8,090 nucleotides of DNA, from assembly GCA_016882555.1 (NCBI GenBank), contig VGPQ01000051.1, positions 1 to 8,090 of the forward strand. Reading direction: 5' to 3'. Each line of letters starts with the position of its first letter. Position 1 is the stretch's first letter. A program made the position numbers and the translations under genes. Shown in pieces: positions 1 through 4,890 of this stretch. The notes under the pieces are model-generated. The model was not told the DNA's origin. It worked only from the letters and a program-made list of their open reading frames with translations, and did no database searches. The DNA is from Cyanobacteria bacterium M_surface_7_m2_040. Its GTDB lineage: Bacteria; Cyanobacteriota; Cyanobacteriia; PCC-6307; Cyanobiaceae.

Positions 1-1
1 C

Positions 2-154
2 GCGGCTGCGGGGGAACCCGGTCAGCCATGGCGGCCGCTGCAGCTGCAGGATCTGCTGCAGCAGGATCTGGCCGCGGCGCCGATTGCGGTGGCTGCCCAT
101 TGCTTCGGCTGCACCGCCGGCAGCGGATCGAGCTGCGGCGGATCCCTGCGTTGA
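2..154 (+). CDS. arsS: ArsS-like arsenosugar-biosynthesis radical SAM protein, C-terminal end (partial)
   Basis: Only the last 50 codons are in the window; the gene begins upstream. The visible tail ends in HCFGCTAGSGSSCGG plus three residues and a TGA stop. From memory, this Cys-rich ending is characteristic of the ArsS family (radical SAM/Cys-rich proteins). That family is proposed to act in arsenosugar formation, downstream of methylation of arsenite by ArsM. The radical SAM CxxxCxxC motif itself is not in view, so the assignment rests on the C-terminal Cys cluster and on the arsM gene that starts 73 bp after the stop. ArsS next to ArsM is the known cyanobacterial arsenosugar arrangement. 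The enzyme is expected to be cytoplasmic. The reading frame is open from the window edge, and the other two plus-strand frames there give no recognisable protein. Confidence 0.8.
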   Translation, partial: AAAGEPGQPWRPLQLQDLLQQDLAAAPIAVAAHCFGCTAGSGSSCGGSLR

Positions 155-227
155 TGGCTGGGCGCCAGGCACCCGCCGCGCCAGCGGCCCGCTGAGCCGG
201 CATCCTGGGAACAGATCAGCCCCTCCC

Positions 228-1295
228 ATGAGCGCAGCCAGCGCCGAGGCCCTGCAGCAGGGCGTCAGGCAGTACTACGGCACCACCTTGAGCAGCAGCG
301 CCGACCTGCGCACCACGGCCTGCTGCGATGCCAGCAGCGTGCCCGCGGCCCTGAAACCCCTGCTGGCCCGCATTCACCCGGAGGTGAGCGCCCGCTATTA
401 CGGCTGCGGGCTGGTGGCGCCGGCCCTGCTCGACGGGGCGCGGGTGCTCGATCTGGGCTGCGGCAGTGGCCGCGATGTCTACCTGCTGGCCCAGTTGGTG
501 GGAGCGAGCGGTGCCGTGGTGGGGGTCGACATGACCCCTGAGCAACTGGCCGTGGCCCGGGGCCATCAGGGTTGGCATGCCGAGCAGTTCGGCTACGCCA
601 ACGTGCAGTTTCTTGAGGGGCTGATCGAGCAGCTTGACCAGCTCGATCTCGAACCCGCCAGCTTTGATGTGGTGGTCTCCAACTGCGTGGTCAACCTGGC
701 CACCGACAAGGGGGCTGTGCTGGAGGGGGTGAGGCGCCTGCTCAAACCCGGCGGCGAGTTTCATTTTGCTGATGTCTACGCCGATCGCCGCATCGATGCC
801 TCGCTGCGCGACGACCCGGTGCTTTATGGCGAGTGCCTCAGCGGCGCCCTCTATTGGAATGATTTCCTGCGCATGGCCAGGCAGAGCGGTTTTGCCGATC
901 CGCGCCTGGTGAGCAGTCGGCCCCTGGCCATCAGCGACCCCGAGCTGGCCGCACGCACCGGTGCCACGCGGTTCTTTTCAGCGACCTACCGCCTGTTCCA
1001 GATCCCTGAACTGGAGGATGCCTGCGAAGACCATGGCCAGGCGGTGCGGTATCTCGGCACGGTGCCCGGTCAGCCCCATGGTTTTGATCTGGATGATCAC
1101 CATCACTTTGAGACTGGTCGCTGTGTGCCGGTCTGTGGCAACACCTACCGGATGCTGAGCCAGTCCCGCTTGGCCCCCCATTTCGCCTTTGAGGGCGATG
1201 CGGCGCGTCATTTCGGCCTGTTTGCCGGCTGCGGGGGTGGGCTGCCCTTCCAAACCGCTGCGGTGAACACGGCCGGTGATGTGCCGTGCTGCTGA
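228..1295 (+). CDS. arsM: Arsenite S-adenosylmethionine methyltransferase
   Basis: A cytoplasmic SAM-dependent methyltransferase that adds methyl groups to trivalent arsenic, giving mono-, di- and trimethyl arsenicals; with ArsS it would feed arsenosugar synthesis. From the chosen ATG it is 355 aa, normal for algal and cyanobacterial ArsM. The N-terminal segment YYGTTL...ADLRTTACC (residues 16-33) is typical and contains the Cys pair C32-C33. The SAM-binding motif VLDLGCGSGRD lies at 73-83 and the acidic motif GVDMTPEQL at 99-107. The arsenic-binding cysteines fall in SNCVVNL (C153) and GECLSGALYW (C203), matching the two essential downstream Cys of characterised ArsM enzymes. The C-terminal half carries further Cys, including a terminal CC pair. 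The frame stays open upstream to 84, but that stretch overlaps the end of arsS and is unlike ArsM, so ATG 228 is preferred. No strong Shine-Dalgarno sequence is visible. The stop overlaps the next start. Confidence 0.93.
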   Translation: MSAASAEALQQGVRQYYGTTLSSSADLRTTACCDASSVPAALKPLLARIHPEVSARYYGCGLVAPALLDGARVLDLGCGSGRDVYLLAQLVGASGAVVGVDMTPEQLAVARGHQGWHAEQFGYANVQFLEGLIEQLDQLDLEPASFDVVVSNCVVNLATDKGAVLEGVRRLLKPGGEFHFADVYADRRIDASLRDDPVLYGECLSGALYWNDFLRMARQSGFADPRLVSSRPLAISDPELAARTGATRFFSATYRLFQIPELEDACEDHGQAVRYLGTVPGQPHGFDLDDHHHFETGRCVPVCGNTYRMLSQSRLAPHFAFEGDAARHFGLFAGCGGGLPFQTAAVNTAGDVPCC

Positions 1296-1891
1296 TGCTG
1301 AGGCGCTGGCTGCTGCCGCTGCTTCTGCTCGGCCTGACGCCGTTGCCGGCGCCGGCCCGGGTGCGGCAGGCTGAGCCGGTCGAGGTCTGCGTGCTGGTGC
1401 CGCGGGTCGAGGCGGTCGATGAGGGCGAAGCCGTGGGTGAATTGCCCACGGCCACGCCCGTGCTGCTGGTCGTTGAACCATTGCGGCAGGTGCGCATCGA
1501 GAGCGCCGAGGGCCACCTGCTGTGGAGCAGCCAAGCACCTGCCTCGGGGGCGCTGGAGCGTCCCCTCCCCTGGCCGCTGCCACCGTTGAAGCCCGATCAG
1601 GAGGTGGTGCTGCGCCTGCAACCCGTGGGTGCGGCCGATGACGCCTATGCCCATGTGCGCCTGCGTGCCGGTGATGGGGCCCGCCTCAAGGCGACGGCGA
1701 CCCTGATCAGCACCCTCGGCCGCAGCGGTGACGCCTGGCTGGCGGCGGTGCACACGGCCCTGACCAGTGGGGATGTGCCGCTCGCCTGGACCCTGCTCTA
1801 CGCCCCGCAATCACCGTCCTCCGACGCGCTGCAGGCGCTGCGCCGTGACCTGCTGCAGCGCGGTTGCGGTGACGCAGAACCTTCTGCATGA
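1295..1891 (+). CDS. Exported protein of unknown function, coupled to arsM
   Basis: Not recognised. From ATG 1295 it is 198 aa; a GTG three codons earlier (1286) is an alternative. The N-terminus has a classic Sec signal peptide: two Arg, a Leu-rich hydrophobic core (residues 5-16), then a Pro/Ala stretch with a likely cleavage after APA near residue 22. The mature part looks like a beta-rich domain (VLLVVEPLRQVRIES..., VVLRLQPVG..., AYAHVRLRAGD) followed by a helical segment (GDAWLAAVHTALTSGDVPLAWTLLYAP). That layout is loosely reminiscent of cyanobacterial DUF928 proteins, but I cannot confirm the family. There are two Cys, near residues 32 and 193. The start overlaps the arsM stop as TGATG, which implies translational coupling and probably one transcript with arsS-arsM. 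A link with arsenic handling is therefore an inference from position only. Confidence 0.75.
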   Translation: MLRRWLLPLLLLGLTPLPAPARVRQAEPVEVCVLVPRVEAVDEGEAVGELPTATPVLLVVEPLRQVRIESAEGHLLWSSQAPASGALERPLPWPLPPLKPDQEVVLRLQPVGAADDAYAHVRLRAGDGARLKATATLISTLGRSGDAWLAAVHTALTSGDVPLAWTLLYAPQSPSSDALQALRRDLLQRGCGDAEPSA

Positions 1892-1946
1892 GGCTGCATG
1901 CCTGCACGCCGGCGCGCCGGCACCCCACGCTGCCAGCACAACAAAA

Positions 1947-1971
1947 GGTCCGGCGCCTGTGGCCCCGGACC
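1947..1971 (-). terminator. Rho-independent terminator-like hairpin, minus-strand orientation
   Basis: GGTCCGG (1947-1953) and CCGGACC (1965-1971) form a 7-bp GC-rich stem with an 11-nt loop. Read on the minus strand, the stem is followed directly by TTTTGTTG, the usual layout of an intrinsic terminator. On the plus strand the hairpin lies 56 bp after the preceding gene's stop, but no T-run follows it. It would therefore stop leftward transcription better than rightward, although no convincing leftward gene lies to its right. Confidence 0.5.
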
Positions 1972-1988
1972 CGGTTGGTGAATGAGAC

Positions 1989-2072
1989 GTGAATTCGAAC
2001 GTGTGAATTCGAAGGCGAATTCAGATGCGAATTCAGATGTGAATCAGAACTAGATCAGAACTGGATCAGAAC
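1989..2072. repeat. Degenerate 11-12 bp tandem repeat with GAATTC/ATCAGAAC core
   Basis: Read in order, the units are GTGAATTCGAAC (1989), GTGTGAATTCGAAG (2001), GCGAATTCAGAT (2015), GCGAATTCAGAT (2027, identical to the previous one), GTGAATCAGAAC (2039), TAGATCAGAAC (2051) and TGGATCAGAAC (2062). The sequence drifts from GAATTCGAA to GAATTCAGA to GATCAGAAC, as expected for an array that expanded by slippage and then diverged. It lies in intergenic DNA. Function is unknown; a protein-binding array or a simple slippage repeat are both possible. Confidence 0.8.
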
Positions 2073-2630
2073 CTCCGGATGGAGAACGATGGGTTTCGAG
2101 GGTTTTGAACCTCGACAAGTTCGAAAAGGCTGAAGCAAACCAGCGATCTGACGCGATGGCCAAACGGGCCTCAGCGGGGGGCATGCCGCGGCTTGGCCGC
2201 AGACAGGTGTTCACCGCGCAATGGTGCGTCGAAAAGTGCTTCGTTCTCGCTCAGTGTTGTTGCTGAGCCTTTGATTGATGGGTCGGAGCTGCTCAGGGCG
2301 GCACCTGGGGCCATGGTGTCCAAGGATCGGTTCCCGCAAACCCGGGGGCACCTGCGGCGATGCATCGGGTGGCCCATGGGGCCGGGGAGCCGCAGATCAG
2401 GACCAGACTGTTGGAGCAGGGGCCTGCGGTCAGCGCACTCCTGACGCCTGACGGGGTGGAGTGTCTTCCATTGCTGGACCTCCGGGTTCTTGCTTTCAGT
2501 CTCCACAGCGCTCGAGCCGCTGACCATAGGTATCGATGCCTGTTCTGTGCTTGGGCGGACTGGCTCCGCGATGGCGCCAGGGCCGGGTTTCCTCGTCAGC
2601 ATCCCGGCAGTCGTGCTGTTCCGCCGGGCG

Positions 2631-3386
2631 ATGCCTGAACTCAGTCGTCAACACCAGCGCACCCTGGCGCTGCTGTGGAGCCATCCGCTGCCCCATGGCC
2701 TGCGTCTGGCCGAACTCGAAGCGCTGCTGCTCGCCCTTGGCGCCAGCTTGCAGCGGCAGGGGAGCCGGCTGGAGGTCCGTTTCCCCGAAGGACCGCTCAC
2801 CTGGATCCACGCCGGTGGCGGCGGATTGCAGCAGGGGGATCTTGCCCCCGAGGCGATTCAGCGCCTGCGCCATCTGCTTGCTGAGGCCGGGATCACCCCC
2901 GACCATCCGCAACCGCTGCGCGATGCTCCGCGCGGCGATCAGGCGCTGCGGCTGGTGCTGGTGCTCGATCACCACCAGACCCGCCTGTTTCGCTTCGACG
3001 GCGAGAGCGTGGACCGGGCTGTGCTGCACCCCCATGGTCTCTGGGGCAGCGGCGAGAACCTCAGCCATCGCCATGACCGCGACATCGCCGGCCAGCGGGC
3101 TCCCCTTGACCACACCTACCTCGAGCAGATTGCCCACGCTCTGCAGGGGGCGGATGCGGTGCTGCTGCTCGGCCATGGCCATGGCCAGAGCGACCTGCGC
3201 ACGCTGCTGCTGCGCCATCTCAAGACCCGACACCCCGCCTTGCTGCAGCGCCTGGAGGCCAGCGAGACCGTCGACACCTCGGTGCTCACCGAGGCCCAGC
3301 TGCTGGCCCTGGCCCGCGAGCACTTCGGCAGCCTGCCCCACCGCCGGCCGTTGGTGGTGCCGGGTCAGGAGCCGCGCCATGGCTGA
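2631..3386 (+). CDS. HicA-like domain fused to bacterial eRF1-like (baeRF/host-attachment type) domain
   Basis: From ATG 2631 the protein is 251 aa and soluble, with no signal peptide or TM segment. Residues 1-88 look like a double-stranded-RNA-binding-like HicA fold: a helix (LAELEALLLALG), then QGSRLEVRFPEGPLTWIHAGG with the GS-strand-strand pattern and a His in the usual HicA region, then a helix (EAIQRLRHLLAEAGI). Residues 106-235 resemble the bacterial relatives of eukaryotic release factor domain 3, often annotated as host-attachment proteins: LVLVLDHHQTRLFRF, a helix LEQIAHALQGADAVLLLG, the Gly/His loop GHGHGQS (181-187), and a C-terminal LTEAQLLALAREHFG. A role in ribosome or RNA surveillance is possible by family analogy only. 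The frame is open back to 2490, but that extension is unlike the family. The LexA box and umuD-like gene follow 63 bp downstream, so it may or may not share regulation. Domain calls are by eye and moderately sure. Confidence 0.75.
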   Translation: MPELSRQHQRTLALLWSHPLPHGLRLAELEALLLALGASLQRQGSRLEVRFPEGPLTWIHAGGGGLQQGDLAPEAIQRLRHLLAEAGITPDHPQPLRDAPRGDQALRLVLVLDHHQTRLFRFDGESVDRAVLHPHGLWGSGENLSHRHDRDIAGQRAPLDHTYLEQIAHALQGADAVLLLGHGHGQSDLRTLLLRHLKTRHPALLQRLEASETVDTSVLTEAQLLALAREHFGSLPHRRPLVVPGQEPRHG

Positions 3387-3409
3387 GCCGGAGCGGGCAT
3401 TCGCCAGGG

Positions 3410-3423
3410 CGAACAGGTGTACT
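3410..3423 (-). promoter_or_regulatory. LexA box (SOS operator)
   Basis: On the minus strand the 14-mer AGTACACCTGTTCG matches every position of the published cyanobacterial LexA consensus RGTACNNNDGTWCB; on the plus strand it reads CGAACAGGTGTACT. It lies 27 bp upstream of the ATG chosen for the umuD-like gene and overlaps an in-frame GTG at 3417. That overlap argues that the GTG is not the translation start. The expected effect is repression of this umuD by LexA until DNA damage. Confidence 0.75.
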
Positions 3424-3449
3424 ATTTGCCTGGATTGACTGCTCCTGTG

Positions 3450-4028
3450 ATGGCTGTTCCAGCGAGGGCTGTTCTGGAGACGCCTGTTCCAGCAGCGGCT
3501 GCATGTTCGGATCTGGAGCTGCTGGGGCCCCCTGCGGTGTCGGCGGCGCCGGTGCTGCTGCCGCCGGTGCTGCTGCCCCTGGCGCTGGAGACGGTGGCGG
3601 CGGGCTTCCCCAGTCCCGCGGCCGACTATGTGGAGGCCACGATCGATCTCAATGTGGAGCTGGTGCCCCATCCCAGTTCCACCTTTTTCCTGCGCGTGCA
3701 AGGGGACGCCATGGCCGCCTCGGGCATCGCCGATGGCGATCTGCTGGTGGTTGATCGCAGCGTGGCGCCCCGCCGCGGTTCCACGGTGGTGGTGGTGCAT
3801 GGCGGTCAGCTGCTGCTGCGCCGGCTTGAGGGTTGCTCACCCCGTTGGCGGCTGGTGGCTGATGACCCGCAGGTCGTGCCGTTGCCCCTTGATGGCGGGG
3901 ACCCCCACCTGTTGATCTGGGGGGTGGTGATCCATGCGGTGCATCACCTCACCAGAAGCCCTGGCTGCGCAGCCACAGGCCCAGCAGCAGCATCGGCACG
4001 AACACGGCCCCGGCGATCTGCAGCTTGA
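3450..4028 (+). CDS. umuD: UmuD-like protein with intact cleavage site but lost Ser-Lys dyad (stand-alone copy)
   Basis: A LexA/UmuD S24-family protein of 192 aa from ATG 3450. GTG 3417 is in frame but sits inside the LexA box. The UmuD core is unmistakable: AAGFPSPAADYVEATIDLN (50-68) carries the Ala51-Gly52 bond expected for self-cleavage, followed by STFFLRVQGDAM, GIADGDLLVVD and the closing GVVIHAVHHL. The nucleophile position of GDSM is Ala87 (codon GCC), and the general-base Lys position is Arg124 (LLLRRL, codon CGC), exactly 37 residues later as in E. coli Ser60/Lys97. Both catalytic residues are thus absent, while the rest is well conserved. The N-terminal arm before the bond is 51 aa, about twice that of E. 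coli, and rich in Pro, Ala and Leu. A roughly 24-aa basic C-terminal tail extends past the usual end. No umuC follows. It probably needs cleavage in trans or acts uncleaved; it could also be a decaying paralogue. Confidence 0.88.
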   Translation: MAVPARAVLETPVPAAAACSDLELLGPPAVSAAPVLLPPVLLPLALETVAAGFPSPAADYVEATIDLNVELVPHPSSTFFLRVQGDAMAASGIADGDLLVVDRSVAPRRGSTVVVVHGGQLLLRRLEGCSPRWRLVADDPQVVPLPLDGGDPHLLIWGVVIHAVHHLTRSPGCAATGPAAASARTRPRRSAA

Positions 4029-4104
4029 TCACCACGGGTGAGGGTTCACCGTTGCCGGCGCCTTGGCGGGCTGCTGGGCGGGAGGCTCGACGGACCATGG
4101 CCAT
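3949..4104 (-). CDS. Small one-TM protein, convergent overlap with umuD
   Basis: A 51-aa ORF from ATG 4104; a second ATG at 4098 and a TTG at 4143 are alternatives. The sequence has a basic, Gly/Pro/Arg-rich N-terminus (VRRASRPAARQG) and then a clear transmembrane segment, LQIAGAVFVPMLLLGLWL, ending in RSQGFW. The Trp and Arg boundary residues are typical of a real membrane anchor with the basic end cytoplasmic. The family is not recognised. The last 80 bp are antisense to the C-terminal tail of the umuD-like gene. That tail has no counterpart in other UmuDs and is compositionally odd, which favours this ORF as the older coding sequence in the overlap. No clear Shine-Dalgarno was seen. Function is unknown. 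Confidence 0.5.
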   Translation of the reverse strand: MAMVRRASRPAARQGAGNGEPSPVVIKLQIAGAVFVPMLLLGLWLRSQGFW

Positions 4105-4191
4105 GGTGACGATTGATGCGAGTTTGCCCGGTTCCGGTCGCAACCGTTACCAATCCCAGACAGGACCAGCGCGGCCTTCTTCGCTTTCGCT

Positions 4192-4197
4192 TAAGAT
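4192..4197 (+). promoter_or_regulatory. Candidate -10 element (TAAGAT)
   Basis: TAAGAT at 4192-4197 resembles a sigma-70 -10 hexamer, and transcription would begin near 4204, 20 bp before the GTG start at 4224. A plausible -35 element is not clear. It supports the shorter start for the downstream small gene, because the in-frame ATG at 4113 would lie upstream of the promoter. Confidence 0.35.
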
Positions 4198-4223
4198 TTG
4201 AGGCATCCCAGCGCAGTGCGCTT

Positions 4224-4376
4224 GTGAATGACAACCATCCTGTTCTGAATGCTCTCGAGGCTCAGCTGCGGGAGTCGCGCCTGCGTTATGAGCACCACCC
4301 CAGTGAGCACACCCGCTATCAGCTGGTGAAGCTCGAGCGGCTGATCACCGAGTGGGCCCCGGGGAGTCTGAACTGA
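4224..4376 (+). CDS. Small conserved-looking protein, 50 aa, unknown function
   Basis: From GTG 4224 it encodes 50 residues. The pattern PVLNALEAQLRESRLRYEHHPSEH (shown in part) followed by TRYQLVKLERLITEW is strongly amphipathic and helical, with charged residues spaced as in a short helical hairpin or coiled coil; it has the character of a real, selected protein. The frame is open upstream to ATG 4113, but the added residues look random and include the probable promoter. No membrane segment, Cys or catalytic motif is present. It diverges from the small one-TM gene to its left and converges with the MliC-family gene to its right (53-bp gap). I do not recognise a function. Confidence 0.6.
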   Translation: MNDNHPVLNALEAQLRESRLRYEHHPSEHTRYQLVKLERLITEWAPGSLN

Positions 4377-4429
4377 CCCCCTGAGCTGATTCCCTTGAGC
4401 AGACGCCATTGTTCTGGCCTGGCCCCGCT

Positions 4430-4804
4430 TCAACGCGCGGGGGTCGGCCGCACTTCGCAGTCCAGCGCCCGTGCCTTGCCCCGTTGCCAGCTGGCCCGGT
4501 CTCCCTTGATCCAGAACACCTCGTCGCCGTCGGCATAGCGGGCGCCACTGCCTGAGCGCTGTTGCAGCAGTCGTGAAGCCCCTTCCGTGCCCGTGAGCAG
4601 AATCACTTCGCTGGGAGGGTTGTTGAAGAAGAGCGCACGCACCTCCGTGGCGTCAAAGGTGCCTTTGCACAGGTAGTTGGCCCCAATGGGCTCGGCGGCC
4701 CGGGCGTCGCCGGGGCCGGCCAGTGCTGTCGCCGCGGCGATCAGGCCGGCCAGCAGGGCCGTCGTGGCTGCATTCAGAGGGCGGGTCAGCGCTGCGCTGG
4801 GCAT
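4430..4804 (-). CDS. Exported MliC-family protein (C-type lysozyme inhibitor-like)
   Basis: A 124-aa protein from ATG 4804 on the minus strand. Residues 1-35 are a Sec signal peptide with an Ala/Leu-rich core and a likely cleavage at DARA-AEP. The mature domain shows the MliC pattern: an opening YLCKG, a beta-strand ALFFNNPPSEVILLTG, the signature RSGSGARYADGD (family SASGxRY), FWIKGDRASW, and a closing LDC. The two Cys (YLC and LDC) probably form the family disulfide. E. coli MliC is an outer-membrane lipoprotein; this protein has no lipobox Cys after the signal peptide, so it should be periplasmic. The known activity of the family is binding and inhibiting C-type lysozymes, but in free-living cyanobacteria the natural target is unclear. 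The frame extends upstream to 4948, overlapping the divergent umuD region, but the signal peptide fixes the start at 4804. Confidence 0.8.
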   Translation of the reverse strand: MPSAALTRPLNAATTALLAGLIAAATALAGPGDARAAEPIGANYLCKGTFDATEVRALFFNNPPSEVILLTGTEGASRLLQQRSGSGARYADGDEVFWIKGDRASWQRGKARALDCEVRPTPAR

Positions 4805-4873
4805 CGTTGCGTCGGGGCGGAGGCTCTGCACCAGCCTGCCGCCGGCAGCGGCCCGCGTCAGCCTCGGCCATTG

Positions 4874-4885
4874 GTTCAAATGAAC
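4874..4885. promoter_or_regulatory. Palindrome upstream of umuDC (possible operator)
   Basis: GTTCAAATGAAC has 5-bp inverted arms (GTTCA/TGAAC) around AA. It lies in the divergent gap between the MliC-family gene and umuD-umuC, just before the earliest plausible umuD start. It does not fit the cyanobacterial LexA consensus, because the half-sites are in the opposite order, so it may bind another regulator or be fortuitous. Confidence 0.3.
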
Positions 4886-4890
4886 TACTC

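Larger units (their letters stand above)
1892..2630. other. Gene-poor region with hairpins and degenerate tandem repeat
   Basis: About 740 bp lie between the arsenic cluster and the HicA/eRF1-like gene with no ORF that looks like a protein family on either strand. The stretch holds a terminator-like hairpin (1947-1971), a degenerate 11-12 bp tandem repeat (1989-2072), a small hairpin region (2096-2115) and several overlapping ORFs in different frames (within 2156-2630) with no recognisable motif. Local composition around 1985-2140 is visibly more AT-rich than the flanks. It may be a decayed gene or an insertion remnant; I saw no transposase motif or clear terminal inverted repeats. Confidence 0.6.

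Noticed and set aside
84..227. In-frame upstream extension of arsM
   Set aside because: It overlaps the end of the arsS-like gene and encodes low-complexity Ala/Pro/Arg sequence unlike any ArsM N-terminus; ATG 228 begins the family-typical sequence.
1989..2072. CRISPR array
   Set aside because: Units are 11-14 bp, directly adjacent, drifting in sequence and without unique spacers.
2156..2266. 36-aa plus-strand ORF ending in CCC
   Set aside because: Cys-rich end and proximity to arsenic genes were tempting, but there is no Shine-Dalgarno and nothing else to support translation.
2171..2602. Minus-strand ORF in the gene-poor region
   Set aside because: It would fit the leftward terminator, but the protein shows no motif, no predicted fold features and no good start; kept only as a possible reason for the terminator.
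3417..3449. GTG 3417 as the start of the stand-alone umuD
   Set aside because: The codon lies inside the LexA box; a start within the operator is unlikely, and ATG 3450 is available.
2496..3800. Long minus-strand ORF (434 codons) across the HicA/eRF1-like gene and umuD
   Set aside because: It is an antisense shadow: His/Gln-rich, low-complexity translation with no motif, lying opposite two genes with recognisable domains.
4874..4885. Palindrome GTTC-N4-GAAC read as a LexA box for umuDC
   Set aside because: The half-sites are reversed relative to GAAC/GTAC-N4-GTTC/GTAC of LexA boxes, so it was listed only as an unassigned palindrome.
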